From the NCBI GenBank assembly GCA_027257055.1, contig JAPVLO010000568.1, forward strand, positions 1 through 64,000: 64,000 bases of DNA, written 5' to 3'. The DNA comes from Cephalopachus bancanus. Lineage: Eukaryota > Chordata > Mammalia > Primates > Tarsiidae. The notes below the pieces were generated by a model. It had not been told where the DNA came from. It saw only the letters and a list, made by a program, of their open reading frames with translations, and ran no database searches. How positions within the stretch are numbered: position 1 is the first letter of the stretch; each line of letters begins with the position of its first letter. Of this stretch, positions 24,165 to 35,589 are shown in pieces. A program made the position numbers and the translations under genes.

Positions 24165-24907
24165 CAGTCATGCACTGCATAATGATGTTTTTGGTCAATG
24201 ACGGACTGCATATATCAAGGTGATCCCATTAGATTATAATGGAGCTTAAAAATTCCTATTACTCAGTGATGCTGTAGCTGTCATAATGTCACAGTACAAC
24301 ACATTATTCACATATTTGTGGGAATGCTGATGTAAACAAACCTACTGCTCTCAATTATGTACGGTACATAATACTTGATGATAATAAACCACTGTGTTAC
24401 TGGCTTATGTGTTTACTATACTATACTTTTATTGATCTATTAGAATATAATCCTTTAACATGTCTGTCTATCATCTATCTATCTATCTATCTATCTATCT
24501 ACCTATATCTATCGATGAAATGTTATTCACTCCCCACTCACTGACTGATTCTCCCACAGAAACTTTCAGTCTTGCAAGCTTCATTCATGGGAAGTGCTCT
24601 ATACAAGTATCCTATTTTTAAATCTTTCATACCATATTTTTACTGTATTTTTACTTTGCTGTCTTCAGATATGTTTAGATATGCAAATACTTACCACTGT
24701 GTTACAGTTACCAACAGTATTCAGTATAATAACATTATGTACGGGTTTGTATCCCAGGAGCAATAGGCTATATCAGACAGTTTAGGTGTATAGTAGGCTA
24801 TCTTATCTAGGTTTGTGTAAACTTACTCTGTGATATTCAGACAACAACAAAATCACCTAACTATGCATTTCTCAGAATGTATTGCCTTCACTAAGTGAGG
24901 GAAGACT
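24165..24907 (+). mobile_element. Tigger (pogo-type) non-autonomous transposon, copy 1
   Basis: It starts 'cagtcatgcactgcataatg' next to a TATA target and ends in an inverted match near 24907. Family blocks include 'ggtcaatgacggactgcata', 'ttaccactgtgttacagtta', 'caggagcaataggctatatc', 'aggtttgtgtaaacttactc' and 'aactatgcatttctcagaat'. Probably Tigger3/4 or MER8 group. An (ATCT)n expansion lies within it. No transposase remains. Confidence 0.82.
24468..24515. repeat. (ATCT)n tetranucleotide microsatellite
   Basis: About 11 near-perfect ATCT units inside the Tigger copy. Confidence 0.95.
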
Positions 24908-24942
24908 TTACATGTACCTTTATTTATTTAGTTGCATTTCAT

Positions 24943-25300
24943 ACTGTATTAGTTTGGTAGGGATGGCATAACAAAACACCACAGATTGAGTGGCTTAAAC
25001 AACAGAAATTTTTTTTTTCCATAGTTCTGGAGAAAAGTTCAAGATCAAGGTGTCAGAAAGATGTGATTTTTTTTGAGTCCTCACTCCTTGGCTTTCAGAT
25101 GGTTACCTCATCGTGTTCTCTCACACAATATTTCTTCTGTGCATGCATCCCTGATGTCTCTCTGTGTGTCCATTTTTTTTTCCTGTTATAAGGATATCAG
25201 TCATATTGAGTTAGGGCCTATCCTAATGGCTTCATTTTAACTTAATCACCTATTTAAAGACCCTTTCCTCCAAATAAAGTCATATACTGAAATAATTACA
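24943..25300 (-). mobile_element. MLT1-class MaLR LTR
   Basis: In reverse orientation: 'actgtattagtttggtaggg', 'cacagattgagtggcttaaa', 'caagatcaaggtgtcag', 'ctctctgtgtgtcc', 'ataaggatatcagtcatatt' and 'gagttagggcctatcc' are ordered MLT1C/D-type blocks. Missing its outermost 5' end. Confidence 0.88.
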
Positions 25301-25783
25301 TTACATGCATATTATATATAATTGAATGAATAATAATGTAAATTATAGGAATATACTGAACTTTATCCATCCTATTGTGGATAGTTCTTTTTATTAATTT
25401 TTATTTTTCACAACAAAAAACTTCAATAAAAGTTATGTTGTCTCCTGTGCACACGTGAGAATGTTTCTCTAATATATATATATACAGAATTGCTGAATTG
25501 TAGGTTACATGCATCTTTAACTTTCTAGGTATTTCCAAATTACTTTCCAAAGTGGTTCTATCAATTTACATTCCTAACATTAATATACGATAACGCCACT
25601 TTTCAAAAAATGATCTCACATAAGACTTGTTTTCCCCAAACCTGTGAGTATGAAATGATATCTTGTTTTAATTTGCCTTCCCTTACTACTAATGAAAATG
25701 AATATCCTTTTACATGTTTATCAGCCTTTCAGAATTCTTATTCTGCTATTTGACTGCTTAAATCCTAAGAGCAATTTTTTGAG

Positions 25784-25784
<1 letters not shown>

Positions 25785-25821
<37 letters not shown>

Positions 25822-25832
25822 CATTCGAAAAT

Positions 25833-25875
<43 letters not shown>
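25785..25875. repeat. (TA)n and (TG)n microsatellites
   Basis: TA run at 25785-25821 and TG run at 25835-25875, separated by 13 bases, inside reverse-oriented L1M. Confidence 0.97.
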
Positions 25876-25880
<5 letters not shown>

Positions 25881-26048
25881 CCCAGTCTCTGTGTTGCTTG
25901 TCTTAACTTTATTAAGACTTTATGGTGGGTAGAAAAACTTTAATAAAACATTTTATTTTATGATTTATATCTTTGATATCTTGCTTAAGATATCTTTCCT
26001 TGCTCTGATTTCTTATCCCCAAATAAAGCTGTCATCAATCCCTTCTCT

Positions 26049-26429
26049 TTGTGTTATGCACATGTTGTTCCATCTATCAGACTCCTCTTGAGTCTAGGTT
26101 GCCTCTGTGACTTTCTTTGATCAACAGAATGCCACAAAAGTGATATAAGAAATATGAGACCACCATATTGTGAGGAAGCTCAGATTATCCATGTGGTGAT
26201 AGAGAAAGAGTTCACATAAAGAAGCATCAAGGCACCACGTGAGCTATGATTTCTCGGACCTTCCAGCCGGCTCAGCCGCCAATTAAATGCAGCTGAGTGT
26301 GTTACCCCTGACACCACTCGTAACAAAAACCTTCTAGCTGAGCCCTGCCTAAATTTCTGACCCACAGAATCATCAGAAATAACAAATTGTTGTTTTAACA
26401 CACTAAGACTTGGGATGCCTTGTTATACA
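26049..26429 (+). mobile_element. MLT1-class MaLR LTR inserted in L1M
   Basis: 'gcctctgtgactttctttga', 'atcaacagaatgccacaaaa', 'gacccacagaatcatcagaa', 'aacaaattgttgttttaaca' and 'ccttgttatacag' are ordered blocks of a MaLR LTR of the MLT1J/K/L kind. L1M sequence resumes downstream. Confidence 0.75.
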
Positions 26430-28728
26430 GAAAAAAAGCCTGAAGTGCCTAGTGTTGTAATGAAAATACGATCTTGCAGTTTTTTCTTAAACTTCTAAAG
26501 TTTTGCATAAAGTCTTTATTCAAACTAAAGTGTATTTTAATATATTATGAGGATTAGGAATCTGACACTGTTTTATTACATCATATATTGAATAACCCAT
26601 GCTTTCCCCACTGATCTGTCGTAGGCAAGTGCAACAGAAGAAAGTGCCCAGTAATGAACATGGAAATGCTATATTTATCTATCTGCATGCTACTATCATA
26701 CAATATTAACTACTATAATTTTATAATGGTTATAATATTTGATGTGGCAACAACACTGCCCCAGTACCTAGTTATTTTTCATAATTTTTTTTACTGTTGT
26801 CCTGTGAATCTTGGGATTAGTTTGTCAAGTTCTATGTAAATCCTATTTGAATTTTGATCAAAGTTATATTGAAATTATACTCTGTGGAGTATCTTGTACA
26901 TATTGCTAGGTTTATTTCTAGGTACCTAATAAATATTGATGCTTGTGGATAGGATATTTTTTCAATTGCATTTTAAAATTAGTTATTAATGATATATAAA
27001 AATGCTGTTGCTTTTTGTACGTTAATGATATATTGGGCAAGTTTACCAAAATCTTACTTTCAATAATTTTATTCAAGATTATCTTTTCCTTTCTTTGTAA
27101 ATAGTAATAGATGGGATGAGAATATATATGCTAAAATATGAAATCGTATTACTTTGTACTTTAATTTACATTTTCTTGCTTATCAATGAGATGAATATCT
27201 CTTCATTTGCTTCTTGGCCATTCAGTTTCCTTACTCATTCTTCCTCTTCTAGGAATTCGTAGGACTTTCTATTCTGACCTGAATAGAATTGATCACAGGA
27301 TTCTCTTACTTATTAAATCTGTACTGTTATGTATCATTTTACATACTTAATGTGGTTTTTATGTACATATTCTCCTTCATCAATTTTTTGGCAATTTATC
27401 TCTTTTATTAGCTTTTTGAAACAATCTTCTTTAGATTGTGTTGATCTCTAATTTTCTATTTCAGTGTGTTTCTCTCCTATTTATTATTTTTTCTCCTTGT
27501 ACTTTCTTTAGGCTTAATTATATGTTTTTTCTATCCTTTCCTTTCCCTTGAATACTTAACTTTAGTTTGAACCCCCTTAATATTTTAAACAATGAATTTA
27601 AGCTACTGATTTTCTGTGTCATTTTAGCTGTAGCTCCAACATTTTGATGTCATTATTTTTTAACATTTAAAAATTTCTCTTGTGATTTCTCTTTAACCTG
27701 AAATCCTTAGTTCTTGATTTTTCGAATTTCTATGCACTTAAAAAAGTCCTGCAATCATGTTTTATTTTAACTCTGAAAAAAAAGTCTGTCATTTTATTAT
27801 ATATGACCCATGGGTGCAACTAAAAGAACATAATTGTAAATGAAGTGAATTAGATTTTTTTGTATTAGTAATTCTTAGTGGCCATAGGCAGAGTACTTCT
27901 ATTTGCTTTAATCTTCCTACTAGTTTTACTGGGGCAATAATAAAATATAACCTTTTTTCTTCTTGCAATAATCTCAAACAGTCAAATCTTTCTAGCAACC
28001 AGAGTGACTGTCAGTGTACAGAAGCAATACTATACTGCTATTACTTCAAAAAGTAAATATCCTAAAAGAAAAATTATTTTAAGCTCCAGTGAAAGTTGAG
28101 TCTAACTTTGAGGAAAATAATCCCCAAAGGATCTTAGATAATGCCAACTTCTTTTTTGTTTTTGAAGTTAATTGCATTGTGGTAAAAAATGTGTTATGTA
28201 AGATACTAATTCCTTATATTTTTTGAAATTACTTTTATGACACAAGTGCTTGGTCAATTTTTGAAATTGTTTCAAGTATACTTAAAACTTAAACTATAGT
28301 CTCTGTTGAGTTGTCTCTCTTTCCCTCTCTCTCTCTCTTCCCCCCTCACACAAACACACAGATACTGTGTTGTTCAAGTCTCCAACCCTTTATACTCTTA
28401 CCTGTTTGATCTATCAATTTATGATAGAATTATGTGTAACACTCATCTCGTAGTGGGTTTATCAACTTTTCCTTGTAAGAGATTTTGCTTTATGTATTTC
28501 AAGGCTATATTACTTGATGCATTTACATTCATAATTCATGATACTGACCGTTATATTTTTTGTTCTGATTATTTCCTTTGTTTTAATGCAATGTCACTAT
28601 TTATCAGTTTTTTTCTTTAATTCTTCCTTTAAACAAAAACAAAAACCTTTGGCTGCCTGACCTATTTATCCTCAGTGATGCTCTTTGGTTAAATCTGTTT
28701 TGTTTAATATTAATATGACTATACCAGC

Positions 28729-28808
28729 TTCCTTCCTTCCTTCCTTCCTTCCTTCCTTCCTTCCTTCCTTCCTTCCTTCCTTCCTTCCTTCCTTCCTTCC
28801 TTCCTTCG
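28729..28808. repeat. (CTTC)n array, the expanded A tail of an antisense Alu
   Basis: About 20 pure CTTC units end directly at the 3' end of the minus-strand Alu. Read on the Alu strand the tail is (AAGG)n, so the original poly(A) has been replaced by a tetranucleotide expansion. It yields spurious repeated Lys-Glu-Gly-Arg and Leu-Pro-Ser-Phe frames. Confidence 0.95.
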
Positions 28809-29086
28809 AGTTGGAGTCTCACTCTGTTGCCCAAACTGGAGTGCAGTGGCACACTCCTGACCACCACAGCCTTGACCTGCTGGGCTCCAGTTATCCTTCC
28901 GCCTCAGCCTTCCAAGGAGCTGGAACTACAGGTGTGTGCTACCATGCCCGGCTAATTTTCGATTTATTATAGAGATGAGGTCTTGCCAAAGTGCCTAGGT
29001 GGGTCTCGAACCCATTGGTTCAGGCAATCCACTCGCCTCGGCCTCCCAAAGTGTTAGGATTACAGGCTGAACCACCGAGCCTGGCT
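28808..29086 (-). mobile_element. Alu dimer, intermediate age
   Basis: Minus-strand copy with both arms. It carries part of the young diagnostic set (tggttcagcctgtaatcc, tgggttcgagaccca, ataataaatc, ggagcccagcaggtc) but keeps ancestral bases elsewhere. It is inserted in reverse-oriented L1M between 'actataccagctt' and 'gaccagttttcttttg'. Confidence 0.93.
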
Positions 29087-30964
29087 GACCAGTTTTCTTT
29101 TGTTTAGTATTTTCCTAGTATATTTTTTCTCATCTTTTTATTTTTAAGTTTTCTTCATGGTTTTGCTTTAGATGTTTCTCTTATGTTAAATATATGATAT
29201 TTATTTTTTAATATTCAACCTGTATTTTTGCATAAAAATGAAGTTAGTACATGGATTGATACATTTTTCTCTATATTTCTTCTTATCTTCTGTTTATTCT
29301 GACACTAGATTATTGCTTTTCTTTTTTTACTAGTTATCCTTAACATTTTGATCTACATACTTAATTATATTATTTTTTTACATTGTCTAAAATTATTGAC
29401 TAATATTGGTCTTTTCCCAAACATAATGAAGAGCTTATCATTCTTTAACTGTCCATAAAATAACACCCATCTTATTAATGATGTTTAGGTATTTAGTTTT
29501 ATCATTTGCAAACAGAATAATTTTTACAGCAAACAATAAATTATACTTTTGTGTTTTATTATTTTAATCTTCTCTTTTTTCCAGTGTTTACTTTTTTCTT
29601 TCCAAAGAACAACCTTTAATACTTCTCTTGATAAAGATCTATGGGTGGTAAACTTTCTTAATCTTTGTATATGTGAAAATTCCATCTGCCTCAACTAATA
29701 AATAATATTTTATCTGGGTATAAAATTATAGATTGATAGTTATGTTTTTCTCATCACTGGAAAAGTATGATTTTCCATTAATTCTTACATTTACTGCTGA
29801 TATGAATTCTGCGGTTAGTCTATCCTTTAGTAGGCAATCTTTCCTTTTTATCTGATAGCTCCTTCATTGTATATTTTTTCTTTATTTTTTTATCAGTATC
29901 TCTATTGTATACTTGAGTATGAATTTATATTTATGTATTTAACATGTTTCTTGGAATGTACTTGTGATTTAAGGATTCTTTTTTCCTTCAACTTTAACTT
30001 CAAGGTTATTCCCTCCTCCCTACAGCTTTTAGTATAGCTCCTAAACTCAACAAAGAGCTCACTGCTTCCCAATCATCAAATCCCTTCCAATAGGTCTAGG
30101 AGTTCATAGTCTATCATCGGTAATATCCACTATATCTTCAAACTCTTCTCTATACTTTTCCTTTCCACATCTACTTAATCTCATGTTATTCTGCTTTTAA
30201 ATTTATAATCTCGTATTTTTTCCAATGTAATTTGTTACTTCATTTATCATTTTGGATAACCAGAACACCCTTATTTTGTAATACTGGTCAGTCTCTTCTA
30301 ATATATTAAATTCTGTTGGTTTGAACTCGTGTTCTGGTTTTTAAAAATCCATTGACTTTCTTACTTACCATAGACTGCTTTTGTGCATGATGTAATTTTG
30401 GATTGTAGACATATTCTTAAGCACTCTGTACCTATCTCCTTTCCTATCTGCTCACTCCTCCTTTCTGCCTGGGCCCAAGGACCAGGGCTTTTGCCCTGGT
30501 GATGTTGGTGATGTGGCAAATATGATCTCCATGTTAGCTGTTAGCTTGGCCTAGTTCCCGATTTTCAGACTAAGTCTGCCTCCTCTTTCTTTGATAGCCT
30601 GAAGCTGTCTCTCATTAACTTCACGCACAGCTGTGTTTTTCAGCCTTTTTCTAGGAGTTGGGGAGGTAAATCCAAGTCCTTTGCTTCAGTTAATGAGCCA
30701 GGCTCTGTTTCCTTATTTTGTATGAAGTGTTTTTAGTCCCTCTACCCTACATAAGATAAACTGTCAGTCTCCATAGCCTATTTCCGGTTTCAGAGACCAG
30801 TAGTCTACCAGATTCTTAGCCTCAGTACTATTCACCATTGTGTATTTCTGTTCATTTTATGATCTTCAGAGACAAGTATTTGGTTTGCAAGCCCAGTTAT
30901 GCTTACTTTGGGTTGTTATAGTTTGTCAATTATGCAGTATATTGGAGCAGATGGGGTCCCTTAT

Positions 30965-31337
30965 AATATGAACTTGTTTCTACATCTTGTCCAGAAGTTT
31001 ACTATTCATTCTTAAAACCCCAGATTAGAAAATACACCTTGCAGAATGCTTCCCTTGATCACCCCCTTTCCGTTCCACCCCTGTCCAACTTGATAATTTT
31101 CTCCATTCTGGTTCTCTGCATATGGTGCATTACTATACCCATCTATACACTGTAAGATACACTGTATTTGGTATTGGCTTCTACTTTTAGTGACTTCCCT
31201 CTCCCCACAAGTCAGAGTCCTGATATGTTGAGCAATTGTCAAATTCCAGAATTCAGCTCATTAGAATTTGCTGTGTTTATTACAGTCTGCTTTAAGCATT
31301 TAGATCACTGTAGCAGATACTGTTGGTGGAGAAACCC
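30965..31337. other. Unassigned non-coding DNA
   Basis: No gene or confident repeat recognised. Confidence 0.5.
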
Positions 31338-31528
31338 TCTCAGTTACTTTTTTTTAATCAATATTTTTTATTATGATATTGTACGGTACAGTTAAGGGTT
31401 AGGTATACAAATATGCTTCGTTCAGGCACCCTTGTTGATAAGAGGTGTCTCCCCATTATCAATAACTCAAAAAATAACAGTTGCTGGAGAGGGTGTGGCG
31501 AAAAGGGAACACTTCTCAGTTACTTTTT
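31338..31528 (-). mobile_element. Short twin-primed (5'-inverted) L1 insertion with target-site duplication
   Basis: The direct repeats tctcagttacttttt at 31338-31352 and 31514-31528 are the duplication. Between them, 31353 to about 31452 is the L1 3' end in reverse ('ggttaggtatacaaat', T-rich left edge). From about 31453 to 31513 is L1 ORF2 3' sequence in the opposite, plus direction ('ataactcaaaaaataacag', 'ttgctggagagggtgtgg'). This is the standard outcome of twin priming. A 109-codon frame crossing the junction is fortuitous. Confidence 0.9.
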
Positions 31529-31934
31529 ATCCTTCCTCCTTTGGCCTTGCTTTAGCTTTGAAAACCCAACATCTGGCACTCCCTTTTGGAGGCTTGCCCT
31601 TAGGCTACTAGAGGCTATGCCTGCATGTCTAGGAGCTGGAAATGCTTGTATGTACATGTTGGCCCATGGCTGCCTTCAATCAATGATTAACGAGCTTGGG
31701 AGTATAAAAGCTCAACTCGCTTTTGACGACAACAACTCTTGAAGCTTGACTTACACTACAGAGCTTCTTTGCAGGATAAGGTAGTAGATACTCTATAGAT
31801 TTTTTTCCCTGAAATTGCATTCTTGCTTGGTTTCTTCTCTCTTTCCAATGTGCTTCTGCCACTCCCTTAGTGTTGTTTTTAAAGTTACTTAATCAATTGC
31901 TTGCTTATGAATCTTGATCTTATTGTCTGCTTTT
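31529..31934. other. Unassigned non-coding DNA
   Basis: No gene or confident repeat recognised. Confidence 0.5.
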
Positions 31935-31951
31935 AAGAACCTTGACCTAAA

Positions 31952-32264
31952 GCCGGGCTCGGTGGCTCAGCCTGTAATCCCGCGCCTTTGGGAGGCTGAG
32001 GTGAGTGGATTGCCTGAGCCCGCGGGTTCGAGACCCGCCTGGGCAGCGAGACCTCATCTCTACAATAAATCAAAAAATCAGCCGGGCGTGGTGGCGCGCG
32101 CCTGTAGTTCTGGCTACTTGGAAGGCTGAGGCGGAAGGATCGCCGGAGCCCAGCAGGCGAGGTTGCGGTGGCCGGGAGCGGCCACTGCACTCCTGTCTGG
32201 GCGACCGAGTGAGACTCCAACTCAAAAAAAAAAAAAACAAAAAACAAAACAAAACAAAACAAAA
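31952..32264 (+). mobile_element. Lineage-specific young Alu dimer, best-preserved copy
   Basis: 'gtggctcagcctgtaatcc', 'gcgggttcgagacccgc' and 'gtggccgggagcggccac' are all perfect here. The tail is A-rich with AAAAC units. Flanking duplications aagaaccttgacctaa (31935-31950) and aagaactttgatctaa (32265-32280) differ at two positions, so the insertion is not very recent. Confidence 0.97.
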
Positions 32265-32280
32265 AAGAACTTTGATCTAA

Positions 32281-32815
32281 TACACCTGTGGTTGAAAAAG
32301 TCCAAGATACAGAAGCAGATAAAGGTAGATTCTTTCTTCCCTGATGCACCCAGGTTTCTTCACCCCAGGTTTCATCCACTCTTGTATCTATGCTCTTTTC
32401 ATTTTTTGTTCTTTATCTGTCTATCTGACCTTGCGATTATTCTGTCCCTCCCTTGAGTGGAGGGTCCGTTTTGTCCTTTCTTCCCTTCCTTTAAGATCGC
32501 CTTTCTCGTCTCACTTTGCCTGAGGCTAACGATGACTCCTGGTTCCCAGGAACATATGTCTTAACTACTCCTCTTATTTATATTAATTGAAAGCCTCATA
32601 TACTAACGAAGTTGTGATGTAATTTTGAGCAGAGAGATAGAAGGAACCATGAGGTCCTCTTTAGATATAGGGGCTTTGGATCCCTGGAGCATTTTAGGAT
32701 GGTGTATTCGAATGTATTTTTGGTATGTTTACCCCATGTGCTAGTTTGTTACCTTTTTGAGGGCGCAGATTAACTTCTTTGTTTTTGCAACCTCAACTCC
32801 TAGAAAATGTGCCTA
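32281..32815. other. Unassigned non-coding DNA
   Basis: Pyrimidine-rich on the plus strand; no gene or named repeat recognised. Confidence 0.5.
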
Positions 32816-32985
32816 GGGGAGTGGTTTTCAAATCATCTGCAGATGGGAAGATGGAGAAAATTTAGTGTGGTGGGCCCCACCCCAGACACACTGAAGAAGA
32901 ATCTCTAGGGGTAAGGTCTAGAATTCAGCATTTTAAATAAACCACCAGGAAATTCTTATGTGACTTGAAATTTCCTTGCCTAAAA
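32816..32985 (+). mobile_element. MER5A-type hAT-Charlie fragment
   Basis: 'gtggttttcaaatcatctgc', 'tgggccccaccccagacaca' and 'ccaccaggaaattctta' follow MER5A from its left end. Confidence 0.75.
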
Positions 32986-32989
32986 TTTA

Positions 32990-34940
32990 GAGTCTTCAAT
33001 AAACATTTGTTAAATTAAATGGATCTGCTTACTTAAATGACAAACATGGGAAATGAAGCATATTACAAATGTTAGATTACTGCAGATTGAATAAGACTTT
33101 TTAAATTATAAAAGTATTCTGGAAGCATCCTATCCCCTTGACTAATGAAAATGTGTATAGTTAACTTCTATAGTACAGATCAACTTAGAACAAAATTATG
33201 GAAGGAGGCACTAGGCAATCACCTATAGATAGATGCTGCAGCTAAATGTTTGGGGCAGCAATCATTCGTTAATACTCGTTACCTCAGATACCTAGCCCTT
33301 GGTTTTTATTTTGTGTTGTTGTTGTGAAAAACACCCTTAATTGCAGAAATTAGTTGAACTCGTATCTGTTGGTGTCAGGGAAATTTAGTCCTAGCAAATC
33401 TCAGCCTGAGCTCACAAAAATTGATAGGCAATCTCTGACGTTTTTACTGCAAGTTGCAGCGACAGCCTGTTTCCACGGAAACAGACGCCAGCTTGCTGAA
33501 CAGAGGAAAGAACTTTAGCATTAATTACTGCTTCAATTTGAATTCATTGATTTCAGAGTAAATCTGGAGACAACTTGGCAGCATTATGGTGAGAGCTCTG
33601 TAGGCATGCCCCACACTATATTAAAACAACTTAACAGATATATCAAGGTACTGAGGGTTATAAGAGTACCGGAGCTCGACTATGAAGCACAAGAAAGTAT
33701 ACACCAAAGTTTCAAAAGTCAGTTATTGAACTATGTAGATGAACGAGTGACTTTTAATGGACCTAGATCCTCCTTAACAAAACCACATCATTATAGGATT
33801 GCTTTTTATTTCCCATCCACCAACACTGAGGAAGAAAATGCAAAAAGAGGTTAAAGAAAAAACACTTCATTTTAGAGTTCTATATTTTACACTATGCACT
33901 TTGATGGTGAGAGTGCTGGATTCTTTAAATTATTTCTTCTACTATTAGCCCTTGAATTTCTTAGCTTTATTCCTTGGCTTCCTTGGGGTGGGTGTGTATG
34001 CACTGAAATCTCAGGAATCTCTTATCAATTTCTGTGATCTCAGTCTGGGACTTGCTAGGACTGAAAATCTCTCCAACATCAACAGATATGAGAGTTCAAG
34101 TAAAATCTAGAATAATTGCAGCTTCTACATATATATTTATATTACACATGTATATTTATATGTACATATACATGCATACATACACAAGAGTTTCTATTTT
34201 AAAAGTCATTGGAAGGGGTTATATATTAGAACATTATTTGGCTTGGAGAGCAATATATTGTTCGAAGCTGGCACAGAGTAGTTCGAAGCTGGCACAGAGC
34301 TAGCAGTGAATACAATAAAAGATTGGTGAGAAGTCAGGCTGTGAGAGAAAAAAAAAAGCTCCACAAAAGCAAATTTTGCCTGTTAATCTATTTCACTGAG
34401 ACTGCAAAATAGCATGTGTTTGCGTGTATTTAAAAACCCTAGACAAGCAAGATGGAATATTGGCTATAGACTGTAGCTTTAAGAAAGATCAATTTCTCAA
34501 GAGAGGTGTCTACAAGGTATGCTTTCTTCGTCACAATGCAAAGGACAAGATCTTGAGAAAGTCAAAAGTCAAAATCCAAATGTTGCAAGATAGTATTTGA
34601 GAGTGAGAATTCTAGAGTAGGATATAACCTGGAGAAGAACTTCATTGTTAGGGCCCAACCCAGATTTCCTCTGTTCTATTTACTGATTCTCTAAGCCCAG
34701 CTCCCAGCTTCTGTGCCTTCAACAGCTAACATCTGTGGTCTTCTTCCTGTCTTTTGGGTTACTGGAGCTGTTTCCTTCACATAGAGAGCCAGAATACCTG
34801 AAAGTTCACATATTATGCCCAGATCTCTTTTCTCAGAGTGGAACAAACTTCTGGATGCGATTAATACTGCAGAGTTCACTGCAGGATTAGGCTGGGACTT
34901 TGCCTAAAATCTTACTCTTGCTTAACTTTTACCTTTTCTT
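32990..34940. other. Unassigned, possibly single-copy DNA
   Basis: No named repeat was recognised across nearly 2 kb. It contains an 18-bp inverted repeat ctgtttccacggaaacag at 33467-33484 and a splice-donor-like 'cattatggtgaga' at 33583-33595. An 82-codon open frame lies at 33606-33854. A two-copy 21-bp tandem duplication sits at 34260-34301. None of this proves a gene. Confidence 0.5.
34260..34301. repeat. Two-copy 21-bp tandem duplication
   Basis: The unit gttcgaagctggcacagagt plus one base occurs twice back to back, with mismatches only in the last two bases. Confidence 0.9.
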
Positions 34941-34946
34941 GTCATG

Positions 34947-35481
34947 TGTGGTAGCCAGACTTCAAAATGACCTCCCCAATGACATTTGTCTTCTGATTTT
35001 TATACCCTTGTATAGTCCCTTCTCACACTGAATAGGGCTGACTTGTGTAACCAACAGGATATTGTGAAAGTGATGGTGCATGATTTTTAAGGCCAGATCA
35101 TAAAAGGCATTGTGATTTTCACCCTCGCTTTCTCTTGGGCTGTCCTTTCTGGGGGAATACACTTATTATATGAAGCAGACACTCAAGGTCCATGTAGCAA
35201 GAAACTGAGCCTTCTCATCAATAGCCAGCACAAACTTGCCATTCACATGAGGAAGCCATCTTGGTAGCTGATCCTCCAGCCCCAGTCAATCCTTCAGATG
35301 GCTGCAGTTCCAGCTGACATCATGACTGCAACCTCATGAGAGACCCTGAGCCAGAACCACCCAACAAAACCACTTCAGATTCCTGACCCACAGAAAACAT
35401 GTGAGATGATAAACATTTGTTGTTATTTTAAGTCTCTATGTTTTGAGGTACTTTCTTATGTAGCTGTAGAAAGCTGATACA
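34947..35481 (+). mobile_element. MLT1-class MaLR LTR, full length
   Basis: It opens 'tgtggtagccagacttcaaa' and closes 'gtagaaagctgatac'. Conserved blocks in order: 'ttctcacactgaatagggct', 'ccagcacaaacttgccattc', 'gatcctccagccccagtcaa', 'gacatcatgactgcaacctc', 'gagagaccctgagccagaac' and 'tgagatgataaacatttgtt'. This is one of the best-preserved MLT1 LTRs in the window; the subfamily was not assigned. Confidence 0.9.
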
Positions 35482-35589
35482 TATTGTTCTCCCCACTCCC
35501 TTACTGGTTTCTCCTGATAGTTTATACTTAATAAATAACTTGCACCTGAATCTTATCTCAGACTCTGCTTCTGGTAAACCTGATCTAAG

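Larger units (their letters stand above)
25325..30960 (-). mobile_element. Long old L1M in reverse orientation, interrupted
   Basis: Running left to right the text reads from the 3' UTR back towards the 5' end: 'ccaaagtggttctatcaatt', 'gagtatgaaatgatatcttg', 'tcttgggattagtttgtcaa', 'ctctttggttaaatctgttt' and 'taatatgactataccagctt'. From about 29.6 kb 'tatctgggtataaaattata' and 'tgatatgaattctgcggtta' follow. It is interrupted by an MLT1 LTR (26049) and an Alu (28808). Assignment beyond about 30.1 kb is weak. No functional frame. Confidence 0.78.

Noticed and set aside
28604..28972. Open frames encoding regular four-residue repeats
   Set aside because: Translation of the (CTTC)n array, not a repeat protein.
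31933..32379. 148-codon minus-strand frame
   Set aside because: Antisense Alu translation.
33606..33854. 82-codon frame downstream of the inverted repeat at 33467
   Set aside because: Too short and without homology that I can recognise; not called as CDS.
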